Shown here: one piece after another, positions 43,485 through 53,231 of the stretch | Position numbering within the stretch: the stretch's first letter is position 1 | How the letters are laid out: every line of letters begins with the position of its first letter | NCBI GenBank assembly: GCA_018268915.1 | Contig: JAFDVQ010000004.1 | Coordinates: forward strand, 62,001-126,000 | Direction: 5' to 3' | DNA length: 64,000 nucleotides | Source: Acidobacteriota bacterium | GTDB taxonomy: Bacteria; Acidobacteriota; Terriglobia; Terriglobales; Acidobacteriaceae | Notes under the pieces: generated by a model | Told to the model about the DNA's origin: nothing | The model's input: only the letters and a program-made list of their open reading frames with translations | Databases searched by the model: none | Position numbers and translations under genes: made by a program

Positions 43485-46400
43485 TCAGAATGCAAAAGCC
43501 GCCTGGAAAAATACCCGCCGTGAGGTCGACCCTCCCGGACCTGAGAACGGCCCGTTCGCCAAGCTCGTCGATCTGCCAAACTCGCTCGATCCCAGCGTGC
43601 CGACCGGCGTGCCGTAGTTCACGTTGTTGAACAGGTTGTTCGCTTCGACGCTGAAGGTCAGGTTGTACTTGTGTCCCGTGCCTGCGGGGCCCATCATGCC
43701 TCCGGGGCCGCCACGACCGCCACCGAGCCCTCCTGGGCCAAGCCCGCCGCCGGGACCTCCCCGCATGCCGCGACCTCCGTGGCCTCCGCCTGGACCACCA
43801 GGCCCGCCGAAGCCGCCGCCATTTACGCCACCGGAGGCTTCTAATTTCGGACCGACCCCGACGGACTTGCTGACGCGGAGATTCAGAGCGACACTCGCCG
43901 GCCCATTGCCGAGGTTCATTGGAATCAGATTGTCCCCTTGACTGGGAAGGGAATTGAGGCAGCCGAATTGAGTCTGGAAGTATTGGTCCTGACCCCCCGT
44001 GCACATAGACGCATCGGCGTATGATGGCCTGTTGTTTACGAAGTTGTCTCCGGTCAGATCTGTTCCGGAAACAATGTTGTACGGCCGGCCCGAACGCGCG
44101 ATCAGGAACGGATTGAAGCGAAGGGCCCACGGTCCGGTGTAGTTCCCCATCACGAAGAGCATGTTCCGATTCACGAAGGCTGCGCGCCCGTAATCCTGAT
44201 CGAGGTTGTAGGAATTCGATGCAAAGCTGCCGCCTCCAAACCCACCAGCTCCATTTGTGTTTGCGAACGACAGGTTATAGAAGCCGAAGAATCCAAGCTT
44301 TTGAGAGATTCTTGCGTTTACGTTCAAGATCATTTGGTTCTGCTTGAACACTGCCTCCGGGTAGAACTCCTGAATAATTCCAACGCTCGGATTCAGCCGC
44401 GGCCCGGTCGATTCATTGTAGTAAGTCGTTCCGGGCGCAGGAGTGTACGGGTTGGCATCGCGCGTGACGATCTGGTGCACACCGAATGAGTGCAGGTATG
44501 TCCCCGTGACGGTGACGCTCTTCGTCAACTGACGCTCAAGACTCGCTCCCAGCTGCTGCGTGTAAGGTGAGTGGTATGTCGGCGAGATCTGCACCAGCGT
44601 CGTTTGCGGGGTGGGTGAATAGGGAGCAGCCGGCATGCACCCTGAGAAGTCGAGATTGTTGATATCTGTACCGCTCAAGCAGGAAGGCGAGAAAGCCGTT
44701 GTCTGCACCTGGCCGGAATTAAAACCGCGCTGTGTCGCCGAGAGAAGACTTCCAATTGGCAGCCTGTCATAGAAGATTCCATACCCCGCGCGTAGAACGG
44801 TCTTGGCGGGCTTGTTCCCCTTCGCATCGAGAGCGTACGCGAACGCCACTCGCGGAGCCCAGTCATTGTGATCGTGGAGATGATTCTGGGTCTCCCAGCG
44901 AAGACCGCCCGAAACCGTGAGGCGCGGATTCACCTTCCAGTCATCCTGGATGAACAGGGCACCGTCAAAAAGGTTTGTCGTGTACGCTGTGCGTCCGGCG
45001 GTCACGCTGAGGCTTACGAAATCTCCAGCGGGCAACGTTGAGAGGCTTTGTCCTTGAGCCAGGGCATTCAGCGCATCTACATAGCCCTTTTCCGTAAAGA
45101 CCACGGAACCATTGCGATTGGAGAACGATGAGTTGGCGTCGCGGTTATCGCGCACCCACGCGCCGAACTTGAGGCTCTGACGCCCGAGCGCCATCGTTGT
45201 ATAGTTCTGCAACTCGAAATGATCAGTGTGGTCATTCGAAGCTTGCTCGGAAGCTCCGCCGCCGGTGAAGTCGCCGCTCACCATCAGCGTTGGCGAGGTG
45301 CTCACCGGGGTTGTCGAATCTTGCGAGCGTCGATACTCAAACCGTGTCTCGTTCACCATCCGGTCGTTGATGATGTGCGAGTCGCTCAACTGGATCGAGT
45401 TCTCTTTCGTCGTCGTGGTCACCGACTGCGAAGGCAATTCCGTTGAACCGATGTCTCCCGTTTCTGAGTTGTAGAACCATTGATACCGCAGCGTCATGGT
45501 GTCGTTCTTGCCCAGCTGCAGATCGAGGCGCGGAGAGATATTGATGTGGTTATGTGGATTCGAAACCGCGCCAGAAGCGCGAGTCGGAGAGATTGAGTAA
45601 AGCCCCGTCCCCGGATCGAGCACAGCGGGATAGTAGTTATAGATTGCCTGGTCGTGATTGTCCCGCTGCTCAACGCTGAGGTAGAACGATGCCTTCTTGC
45701 TCAGAGCGCCACTTACGGACGCGTTGTACTGGATTCGATAGTAGGGCGGCACATTCGGCAGAAACGGGCTTCCGGTATTAGTCGCGCTGTCATTTCCCAT
45801 GACGAATACCTGTCCGTGCAGTTTGTCGGTACCCGGCTTGGTGAGGATCTCGATGCGCCCGTAACCGAGCCGGTCGTACTCCGCAGAAAAAGGATTCTGG
45901 TTCACGCGAATTTCGCGAATGGCAGATTTCGGCGGCAGCTGTCCTCCGGTGAATCCATCGATATAGATCTGCCCACCATTCGGGCCGGCCGAGGGACCAG
46001 CCAAAGCCGTCAATTCATTTGACAGTTCATCCGGATCGTCTGACAGCGCATCAAGATCCTTATCCTTCAGCACCATCGAGCTTGCGTTGCTGCCGGCGTC
46101 TACGCTGACAGTTGGCGTATCGTCGCTAACCACGATGTTCTGCTGCTCAACTTCAATCGCCATTGCTACGTCGACGCGTTTGACTTGCCCGGCAGCCACG
46201 GGAATCGGCTGCGACTGAAAATCCGCGAAGCCAGCAAACGTGGTCTTCACGATGTAGTTGCCTGCTTCAAGCCCTGTCACCGAGTAAGCGCCACTTGCAT
46301 CTGCGGTCGCCGTACCAACGCTTTTTCCGTCAGCGGTTGTTACCGTGATTTTTGCTCCGGGAATGAGGGCGCCAGTCTGATCGGCAATATGTCCGTGGAT

Positions 46401-46523
46401 GGATGCGGTGCCAGTCGCCGTCTGCCCCTGCGCGAATGCCGAGCGTGCCACTCCGACCAGGGCACACAAACCGAGTGCAATGAAAAGTAGGGAACGAAGC
46501 CGAACTTCAAGTCGTAAAGACAC
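43485..46523 (-). CDS. Oar-like TonB-dependent receptor with N-terminal carboxypeptidase-regulatory domain
   Basis: A 1012-aa outer-membrane protein. A signal peptide (LLFIALGLCALVGVARSAFA) is followed by a regulatory beta domain with ASIHGHIADQTGALIPGAKITVTT. The plug region (around NASSMVLKDKDLDALSDD) and a 22-strand barrel follow. An unusual Gly-rich loop of about 50 residues (NGGGFGGPGGPGGGHGGRG onward) sits near residues 898-948, just before the last strands. The C-terminus ends RRVFFQAAFAF, with the terminal aromatic of barrel proteins. It probably imports a glycan or siderophore. The GTG start at 46523 has a GAGGA site six bases upstream. It lies 47 bases after the DUF5666 gene. Confidence 0.9.
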   Translation of the reverse strand: MSLRLEVRLRSLLFIALGLCALVGVARSAFAQGQTATGTASIHGHIADQTGALIPGAKITVTTADGKSVGTATADASGAYSVTGLEAGNYIVKTTFAGFADFQSQPIPVAAGQVKRVDVAMAIEVEQQNIVVSDDTPTVSVDAGSNASSMVLKDKDLDALSDDPDELSNELTALAGPSAGPNGGQIYIDGFTGGQLPPKSAIREIRVNQNPFSAEYDRLGYGRIEILTKPGTDKLHGQVFVMGNDSATNTGSPFLPNVPPYYRIQYNASVSGALSKKASFYLSVEQRDNHDQAIYNYYPAVLDPGTGLYSISPTRASGAVSNPHNHINISPRLDLQLGKNDTMTLRYQWFYNSETGDIGSTELPSQSVTTTTKENSIQLSDSHIINDRMVNETRFEYRRSQDSTTPVSTSPTLMVSGDFTGGGASEQASNDHTDHFELQNYTTMALGRQSLKFGAWVRDNRDANSSFSNRNGSVVFTEKGYVDALNALAQGQSLSTLPAGDFVSLSVTAGRTAYTTNLFDGALFIQDDWKVNPRLTVSGGLRWETQNHLHDHNDWAPRVAFAYALDAKGNKPAKTVLRAGYGIFYDRLPIGSLLSATQRGFNSGQVQTTAFSPSCLSGTDINNLDFSGCMPAAPYSPTPQTTLVQISPTYHSPYTQQLGASLERQLTKSVTVTGTYLHSFGVHQIVTRDANPYTPAPGTTYYNESTGPRLNPSVGIIQEFYPEAVFKQNQMILNVNARISQKLGFFGFYNLSFANTNGAGGFGGGSFASNSYNLDQDYGRAAFVNRNMLFVMGNYTGPWALRFNPFLIARSGRPYNIVSGTDLTGDNFVNNRPSYADASMCTGGQDQYFQTQFGCLNSLPSQGDNLIPMNLGNGPASVALNLRVSKSVGVGPKLEASGGVNGGGFGGPGGPGGGHGGRGMRGGPGGGLGPGGLGGGRGGPGGMMGPAGTGHKYNLTFSVEANNLFNNVNYGTPVGTLGSSEFGRSTSLANGPFSGPGGSTSRRVFFQAAFAF

Positions 46524-46570
46524 GTATTCCTCGCATATCCGATCGCTAAATGGGGAAGATAAAAACGAAA

Positions 46571-47782
46571 CTATTGGGCCGCGCCGCCTGCGCCTTCACC
46601 GCCGCCACCCATGCTCCAGTTGGCCAGCAGATTGCGCGAAGCCTCGGGACTTTCAAGCAGCGGCTCAACGCCGGCGAGCACCTTGATCGCTGTGAAATCA
46701 CCTGCACCTTCCGTTGAGACCATCATGAGAGCTTCACCCTTCTGCAAGTCGGCAAGCTTGATGGCTGGTGCACGCTCGAGCACTTGCTCCATATCGCCGC
46801 CACCACGTCGTCCTGCCCCGAGTGCACCAGATCCCGGTGCGCCCTGATGGCTGGCCGCTCCACCTTGCGGAGGTGCACCTACCGCACCTTGTGGACGAGC
46901 CGCCATGGTGGGTGCGCCTGCTCCGTTCTCAGGCATCGTGCCCTTGAGCCGGGCTGCGATCATCCGAGCCATCATGTCAGGCAGCCGCCTTAACTCCGCA
47001 TCTGGTGTCACCTTTACGGTCACATTCTTTTTTGTCGCCAGATCCTTCAGGGTCACGGTCGAGTTCGCCGCATCTATTGCCGATACCGTTCCTGAAATAT
47101 TCTTGAAACTACCCGAGACGACCTCTGCCGCAGTGATCTCGGTTCCATCCTGGTTTTTCTGGCCACGTGCTCGGAACTGGTCGCCGGCTTTGACTGCATC
47201 CAGCGGCGCCAACTGCGCATCTGCGAATCGCACCGAGTTCGGCGGGTAGCGCTTTAAAACTGTGTTCTTGTCGATGTGGACAGTCACCGTCCTGGCAGTC
47301 GGACCTGCGCCTGTCGTTAGTAGAACGATTCCGCTTGCGGCGTCGACGCTCTTTACCAACCCACCTACGCCGTTTCGCTGCCACTCTGCCATGTCCTGCT
47401 GCTGCTTCTGCGCGATGTCGGTTTGCTTAACTGCAACCACCTGCTGCGCCTGCGGGGTAGCACCGGCAGCGTCAGGATCGAGCTTCACCAGCACCCGATC
47501 TCCAGTAGCAAGATCAGTCAGCTTGATCGTCTCGGCTGTGCTCAGGTCCTTCTGCCCGGGAGCGATTCGCTTGAGTGCAGCGGAATCCGGCACTTGCACC
47601 TTGTGTTCCTCACCACCGTCGGTCTTTACTGTAAGGGTGTCGCCTGAAATCGAGGTGATTGTTCCAACAAATCGCTGCGCCGCAGTCTGCGCTGATGATG
47701 CGGGGCATAGAAAAGTCGCAGCGGCCAGAAATGTGAAGAATGAGAGCCATACAGCTATTTTTATCTTAGTGAACCTTTTCAT
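46571..47782 (-). CDS. Exported DUF5666-type repeat protein
   Basis: A 403-aa protein with a signal peptide (FTFLAAATFLCPASSAQ). It contains repeats of the type FVGTITSISGDTLTVKTDGG, GLVKSVDAASGIVLLTTG and ISGTVSAIDAANSTVTLKD, which resemble DUF5666 beta strands. A Gly/Ala/Pro-rich low-complexity region covers roughly residues 290-330 and the last 15 residues (MGGGGEGAGGAAQ). It is upstream of the receptor gene on the same strand, 47 bases away, so they are likely co-expressed. Both carry Gly-rich stretches. Function is unknown. It may be a periplasmic or surface partner of the receptor. Confidence 0.78.
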   Translation of the reverse strand: MKRFTKIKIAVWLSFFTFLAAATFLCPASSAQTAAQRFVGTITSISGDTLTVKTDGGEEHKVQVPDSAALKRIAPGQKDLSTAETIKLTDLATGDRVLVKLDPDAAGATPQAQQVVAVKQTDIAQKQQQDMAEWQRNGVGGLVKSVDAASGIVLLTTGAGPTARTVTVHIDKNTVLKRYPPNSVRFADAQLAPLDAVKAGDQFRARGQKNQDGTEITAAEVVSGSFKNISGTVSAIDAANSTVTLKDLATKKNVTVKVTPDAELRRLPDMMARMIAARLKGTMPENGAGAPTMAARPQGAVGAPPQGGAASHQGAPGSGALGAGRRGGGDMEQVLERAPAIKLADLQKGEALMMVSTEGAGDFTAIKVLAGVEPLLESPEASRNLLANWSMGGGGEGAGGAAQ

Positions 47783-48024
47783 ATTTCTGCTTTCGCGTAC
47801 CGGGGAGGCACTGCTGGAATCGTTACCTGTTTCGGTAGACGAGTAAGGCTGACAAAAGGTTGAGTCAATGTGTCAAAGTGTGAACCTGCCAGGCGGTCAT
47901 TCAGGTCCACGCGCATGTGGTGATGCGAATGCACTTACCGTTGGTAGCCTTGAGGCAGGTTTGAGGTATTTTCCCTTTTGCCGGTCCCTGATGGGTCAAG
48001 TGCCGTGCCGGGGATCAAAGTTGC

Positions 48025-49188
48025 CTATACGAATGCAATCTGCCCCAAGACTGCAAGCCGCTTGGCGCCAGTTGCAGCGGGAACATTACCGGGCAGCCGA
48101 TTCCAGGTCGCCCAGGCGAGCAAGGCGAACGCTGCCGCCTCTTTTGCTTCGGCAGGCATACCGAATCTTTCCGTGGTGGTCAACTCGCACCCCATAGGCC
48201 CAAGGGCTTCCTCAAGCATCTTCATCAGCGTTGCATTCTTCGCGCCACCGCCAGAGACGATGTAATCGATCGGCGCGCCCTTCATCCGTGGCAGAACAAA
48301 CTGCTTGAAGCTCCGTGCAATGCTCTCAGCCGTCAAGGCTGTTGCCGTCGCCACCGCATCTTCTGGCTTCCGGCTTTCGCGCCTGCAAGCAGAGAGAAAC
48401 TCCGCTGCATATTCGCGCCCGAACTCTTCACGCCCGGCGCTGCGTGGCGGCTTTAGCCGGAAGTAAGGATTGCGAAGCAGCTTTTCAAGGACTGGTTCCA
48501 ATATCTGACCTTTGGCCGCGATTGAACCATTGCGGTCGTAGGTCTTTCCGAAGAGCTTCTGCGTCAGGGCATCGATAACCATATTTCCGGGTCCGGTATC
48601 GAAAGCGAATAGCTCATCGATCTCGCCGCCTGCCGGGATCGCAGTGAGGTTTGCGATGCCGCCGATGTTTTGAAGCACCCGTCCTCGCTTCGCATCACCG
48701 AAGTAGACCTGATCAAAAAGAGGAACCAGCGGAGCACCCTGTCCCTGAGCCGCCATATCCGCCGGCCGAAAATTTGAGACCACCGGCACGTTCAGCTCAG
48801 CAGCGATGAGTGCAGACTCTCCGGCCTGCCATGTGCATGCGAATTTCTTCCCCGCATACAGTTCCGCCCGTCCCTGGTGATAGAGCGTTTGTCCATGGCA
48901 TCCCACCAAATCGATCTTGGCCGTATGCCGGTCTGCCGCCATCTTCACTGCTTCGGCATATGCCAAGCCCAGCCGCCAATTCAGCCGCGCGAGCTCTGCC
49001 GTAGACGTCGCCCTGGCATTCATCGCGGCCAGCACGGCTCGACGCAATGCAGCAGGGTAAGGAAATGCTTCATGGGCGATCAACGTCAGGCTGATTCGCT
49101 GCGCTCGCGCAATCCGGACGATGGCTACATCGATGCCATCGGCGGAGGTCCCGCTCATTACGCCAGCAACGATCATCGGCTTGCTCAC
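48025..49188 (-). CDS. anmK: Anhydro-N-acetylmuramic acid kinase
   Basis: A 387-aa sugar kinase. The family start is VAGVMSGTSADGIDVAIV. Further marks are LVGCHGQTLYHQG, VVSNFRPADMAAQGQGAPLVP, the adenosine-binding FDTGPGNMVIDAL, and IVSGGGAKNATLM. It opens the anhydro ring and phosphorylates 1,6-anhydroMurNAc to MurNAc-6-P in peptidoglycan recycling. Its start overlaps the nagZ stop by four bases. Length is standard. NagZ removes the GlcNAc from the muropeptide before AnmK acts, so the pair makes a coherent unit. Confidence 0.94.
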   Translation of the reverse strand: MSKPMIVAGVMSGTSADGIDVAIVRIARAQRISLTLIAHEAFPYPAALRRAVLAAMNARATSTAELARLNWRLGLAYAEAVKMAADRHTAKIDLVGCHGQTLYHQGRAELYAGKKFACTWQAGESALIAAELNVPVVSNFRPADMAAQGQGAPLVPLFDQVYFGDAKRGRVLQNIGGIANLTAIPAGGEIDELFAFDTGPGNMVIDALTQKLFGKTYDRNGSIAAKGQILEPVLEKLLRNPYFRLKPPRSAGREEFGREYAAEFLSACRRESRKPEDAVATATALTAESIARSFKQFVLPRMKGAPIDYIVSGGGAKNATLMKMLEEALGPMGCELTTTERFGMPAEAKEAAAFALLAWATWNRLPGNVPAATGAKRLAVLGQIAFV

Positions 49189-50330
49189 GAAGCTTCCGCC
49201 GGAGCAGCCGCGCGCGGATCAACGACCGCCGCGGCATTGGCCTGTGCAGCCACTCTTTCGTTGAAAGCGAGTATCTTCCTCCGCAGCGAGTCGAGTGCCT
49301 TTGCGGTTGGCGGTGCGTTCCGGCTCGCTCCATACAGTCGCGCTCTCTTTCGACCTGACTCCTGCGCCGTTTTCAGCAGAAGCTTTCGGAATGCGGCGGA
49401 CCGCTCGGCTTCGGAGATCAACGCCTCATACGAACGCAAGATCAACTCCGCGCTGTGGCAGATTTCCAGCAGATCCGATCCCGCACGGATCGCTTCCACC
49501 GCTGCCTGTTCGACGGGCAAGAACTTCAGAATGCCACCCATCTCCAAATCGTCGGAAAGAACGATCCCCTTGTACCCAATCTTCTTCCGCAGAGTCTCCG
49601 TAATCCAGAATCGCGACGCACTTGCGGGTACATTCTTGCCGGGTGTTTGCGGATAGGCCGCATGATTCATCATGATCATCGGCATCTGCTTGTGCAGTTC
49701 GCGGTAGGGAACTGCGTCTTCGTTCCAGATCTGCTTCCAGTTCCGTTCAATCGCCGGAGTGACGAAGTGCGTGTCCCCGGAAGCTCCGCCGAGCCCGGGA
49801 TAGTGTTTGCCGCAACTTACCACTCCTTGGCCTGCCACTCCCTCGAGAAACGCCTGAGTGTAGTCGATCACGTCCGCAGCGGTCGCACCTGTCGTCCGCG
49901 ATCCCAGGACATCCGTTGCTTCGGGAAGCGTTAGATCTACGACGGGCGCGAGCGTCGTGTTGAATCCGAATGCTTTCACCGCGCGCCCAATGAGCTCGCC
50001 ATGCTGCCTTGCCAGAGAGGACCTTTTCTTCAGATTTCGATCGGCCGCGGCCACTGCCTGGGCTGACGCAATTGGAGCCAGCGCATCGCGAAGGCGGTTC
50101 ACGGTACCGCCTTCGACATCAACACAGCGCACAGCATGACGCGCGCCCAGCCCAGTCGCTTCGTTTAAGAGAGCCCGAGTCTGCCCCACGTCAGTGATAT
50201 TGCGGCGAAACAGGATTACTCCGCCCGGGCGTATCAGTTTCAGCCATGCGCGCTCGAGGGCAGTAAGTTCTGTCCCTGCGAGACCTACTACCAGCAGGCT
50301 TCCTGCCGCTTCTCTGATCGTTAGCGCCAT
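49185..50330 (-). CDS. nagZ: Beta-N-acetylhexosaminidase NagZ-like, GH3
   Basis: A 381-aa glycoside hydrolase family 3 protein. It has GGVILFRRNI, the segment VVDLTLPE, the catalytic KHYPGLGGASGDTHFVT (the D-x-H acid/base dyad of the NagZ subfamily) and the nucleophile Asp in VLSDDLEMGG. NagZ removes terminal GlcNAc from cytoplasmic GlcNAc-anhydroMurNAc peptides. The C-terminus has an Ala-rich extension of about 25 residues. The ATG at 50330 lies 55 bases after mutS on the same strand. Overlap with anmK indicates an operon. Confidence 0.92.
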   Translation of the reverse strand: MALTIREAAGSLLVVGLAGTELTALERAWLKLIRPGGVILFRRNITDVGQTRALLNEATGLGARHAVRCVDVEGGTVNRLRDALAPIASAQAVAAADRNLKKRSSLARQHGELIGRAVKAFGFNTTLAPVVDLTLPEATDVLGSRTTGATAADVIDYTQAFLEGVAGQGVVSCGKHYPGLGGASGDTHFVTPAIERNWKQIWNEDAVPYRELHKQMPMIMMNHAAYPQTPGKNVPASASRFWITETLRKKIGYKGIVLSDDLEMGGILKFLPVEQAAVEAIRAGSDLLEICHSAELILRSYEALISEAERSAAFRKLLLKTAQESGRKRARLYGASRNAPPTAKALDSLRRKILAFNERVAAQANAAAVVDPRAAAPAEAS

Positions 50331-50385
50331 CTCTACTCAGCTCCTGGCCAATCCGTTTTGTTTGTTCCTACTCTGAACTCACGAC

Positions 50386-53091
50386 TCACTGCTTTTTCAA
50401 CTCTTGTTGGAGCTCTTCCAGCAGATTCAGCGCCTGCAGAGGCGTCAACGCATTGACATCGACTTGTTCGATCCGATCGACAATTCTCTGCGACAGGGGC
50501 GTGAAGATCGTCAGCTGAATTGGCTCGGGAGTTGTCTCCACCTGAACGCTCTGTCGTTCCTGCTTTTCGTGCTGCTTCAACACGTGCTTTGCGCGCTCGA
50601 TTACTGCTGCCGGCAAGCCTGCCAGCTTCGCAACCTCAATTCCATAGCTCTTGCTTGCAGCACCCGGCTCAATCGTATGCAGAAAAACGATCCCGGATGC
50701 GCCTTCCTTGATTCCGACCCGCAAATTTCGCACGCGCTTCAGCTTCTCAGCCAGCATTGTCAGCTCGTGGTAGTGCGTCGCAAAGAGCGTTCGCGCGCCG
50801 GTCTCTGCGTGAAGGTATTCAACTGTTGCCCACGCCAGCGAGAGCCCGTCAAACGTCGCCGTTCCTCGCCCCATCTCATCGAGCAGGATCAGGGAGCGGT
50901 TCGAAGCGGTATTCAAGATCGTAGCCGTCTCCGTCATCTCCACCATGAAGGTCGACCGACCACGCGCCACATTGTCGCTGGCGCCGATGCGTGTGTAGAT
51001 GCGATCAACAAGCCCGAGTCTCAAGCTCTGCGCGGGAACAAAGCTCCCCATCTGGGCCATCAACACTAGCATCGCTGCCTGCCGCAGGTACGTGCTTTTG
51101 CCGCCCATGTTCGGCCCCGTAATGAGCAGGAGGCTAGGCCCTTCATCCGCTGCGCTCAGGTAGAGATCATTCGCAATGAATCGCCCCTCGCGCGTCTCCT
51201 CCATCCATTGCTCGATCACCGGATGTCTCGCTGCTACGGCCTCAAGCACCAACTCGTCCGTAAGCGCCGGACGAACATAACGACGGAGCGAGGCAAGATG
51301 CGCGAAGTTTGTCAGCAGGTCGACTTCTGCAACAGCAGCGGATGCCCGCCGAATTCGTCCCGCCGCCTCGATGACCGTGCGCCGAAGCTCGCCGAAGATC
51401 CTCTTCTCGATCTCGATGCAGCGGTCGTGAGCGGTGAGAATCTTAACCTCGTACTCCTTCAGCTCCGGAGTCGTGAATCGTTCCGCGTTCACCAGCGTCT
51501 GTTTTCGCTCGTAGTCCGCCGGCGCCATCGCAAGGTTGGCTTTCGTGATCTCGATGTAGTATCCGAACACCGAGTTATAGCGAACCTTCAGCGATCCAAT
51601 CCCCGTTCGCGCTCGCTCCCGCTCCTCAATCGCTGCGATTGACTGCCGCCCGGTAGACGAAATCGATCGCAGATCATCCAGTTCCGCGTCGACCCCTGTG
51701 GCGACAGCGCCTCCGTCCGCCATGGTCAGCGGAGGCTCCTCTACAAGCGTCGCAGCAATCCGCGCGGTGACATCCGCCAGCGTATCCAGCCTCAGCGCCA
51801 GATCACGCCAAAGCTGCGACTCGAAGGGATGAACTGCGGCTTGCAGTCCGGGCAACCTTGCAAGACTTGCAGCCAATGCACGCACATCGCGAGGCCCCGC
51901 CGAGTCAAGACTTAGCCGCGCCAGCAGCCGTTCGAGATCGAGGATTCCTTCGAACGCGCGCCTAACCTCCTCGCGCTTTACCAGATCGCCCTGGGCCTCG
52001 CCCACCGCCTCATAACGCGCGCCAAGTACATCCGCATCGATCAGTGGCCGCAAAATGGTCGCCCGCAGCAGACGCTTGCCCATCGGCGTCTGGCAGCAGT
52101 CCAGCGTGTGGAAGAGTGTCGCTCGATCGTCCTGCCCAGCAAACAGCGGCTCAACAAGCTCCAGGTTCCGCACTGTCACCTGATCGAGTTCAAGGCAGGT
52201 GGAGTGTTCCTGGAACTTGAGCGAATCGATATGGAGCGCGTCGTTCTTCTGTGTCGTGCGCACATAGTGCAGCAATACCCCGGCCGCAATGGCTGCTGCC
52301 TCATGCCCGACCAGGCCGAAGCCTTCGAGGGAGCGCACCTGAAGTTGCCGCTCAACCAGAGGAACCGCGAAGTCCCGTGTGAATACCCAATCCTCAACCC
52401 TCGTCCGAGCCGCGATTTTCTCGAGCACTCCCGGCATTTCGGCACTCGCTGGCAGCAGCACCTCACTCGGTCCGGCCAGCAAAAGGCTGTCAAGCGCCTG
52501 CTGTCGCGCTTTTGCGCCCTGGAACTCCGACGTGCGAAATTCGCCCGTCGAAACATCCAGAAGCGCCACAGCGCACAGCGGCTGTTTTTCCGGGCCGCTT
52601 TCAAAGTATGCGGCGAGGAAGTTGTTTTGTTCCTGCCCGAGGGCCGAGTCAAGCGCTGTTCCCGGCGAAAGCACCCGGATGACCTCGCGCTTTACGATCT
52701 TCTTCGTGAGCTTCGGATCCTCCATCTGTTCGCAGATGGCAATCCGGAATCCGCGTCGCAGCAACCGCGTAAGGTAGGTCTCAACGGAGTGATATGGCAC
52801 TCCACACATCGGAACCTGCCGCTCTCTATCCCGTGCCGTCAACGTCAACTGCAGTTCACGGCTAGCAGTCACCGCGTCATCGTAGAAAAGCTCGTAGAAA
52901 TCGCCCATGCGGAAAAAGAGCAGGGCATCGGGATTCTCCCGCTTGGCCGTCGTCCACTGGCGCATGAATGGAGTCATTTCCTGCGCCTTTTCGGTTTTCC
53001 CGTTGGATGAGCCCGAAAAGTCAGATCCGGGAATATCAGCGGTGAGGGAAGACGCAGACGGCGCCGCGGATTGGAGATCAGCGGGTTGCAC
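50386..53091 (-). CDS. mutS: DNA mismatch repair ATPase MutS
   Basis: A 901-aa mismatch sensor. The mismatch-binding motif is in FFRMGDFYELFYDD. The later Walker A is TGPNMGGKSTYLRQAA, with LLDEMGRGTATFDGLSLAWA and the ATPase motif DNVARGRSTFMVEM. MutS binds mispairs and small loops and recruits MutL. The N-terminus has about 40 extra Ser/Ala-rich residues before MTPFMRQW. The start is a GTG at 53091 with a GGAGG site, so the extension is probably translated. The C-terminal helices containing LTPLQALNLLEELQQ are normal. mutL is not in the window. Confidence 0.95.
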   Translation of the reverse strand: MQPADLQSAAPSASSLTADIPGSDFSGSSNGKTEKAQEMTPFMRQWTTAKRENPDALLFFRMGDFYELFYDDAVTASRELQLTLTARDRERQVPMCGVPYHSVETYLTRLLRRGFRIAICEQMEDPKLTKKIVKREVIRVLSPGTALDSALGQEQNNFLAAYFESGPEKQPLCAVALLDVSTGEFRTSEFQGAKARQQALDSLLLAGPSEVLLPASAEMPGVLEKIAARTRVEDWVFTRDFAVPLVERQLQVRSLEGFGLVGHEAAAIAAGVLLHYVRTTQKNDALHIDSLKFQEHSTCLELDQVTVRNLELVEPLFAGQDDRATLFHTLDCCQTPMGKRLLRATILRPLIDADVLGARYEAVGEAQGDLVKREEVRRAFEGILDLERLLARLSLDSAGPRDVRALAASLARLPGLQAAVHPFESQLWRDLALRLDTLADVTARIAATLVEEPPLTMADGGAVATGVDAELDDLRSISSTGRQSIAAIEERERARTGIGSLKVRYNSVFGYYIEITKANLAMAPADYERKQTLVNAERFTTPELKEYEVKILTAHDRCIEIEKRIFGELRRTVIEAAGRIRRASAAVAEVDLLTNFAHLASLRRYVRPALTDELVLEAVAARHPVIEQWMEETREGRFIANDLYLSAADEGPSLLLITGPNMGGKSTYLRQAAMLVLMAQMGSFVPAQSLRLGLVDRIYTRIGASDNVARGRSTFMVEMTETATILNTASNRSLILLDEMGRGTATFDGLSLAWATVEYLHAETGARTLFATHYHELTMLAEKLKRVRNLRVGIKEGASGIVFLHTIEPGAASKSYGIEVAKLAGLPAAVIERAKHVLKQHEKQERQSVQVETTPEPIQLTIFTPLSQRIVDRIEQVDVNALTPLQALNLLEELQQELKKQ

Positions 53092-53231
53092 GATGCCTCC
53101 AGATTACCCTGCACACGGGCCATCAGAACTGTGCAGAACGCGGATGAAATCTGCACCGTCAGCCGGCAGTAATCACGGTGGTGCCATTCCTGTTTCGGAA
53201 CCCCGGCCGCTGCTGTAAAAGTAGATAAGCC

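Noticed and set aside
52108..53010. A 300-codon open frame opposite mutS.
   Set aside because: It is a shadow of mutS and contains no recognisable protein features.
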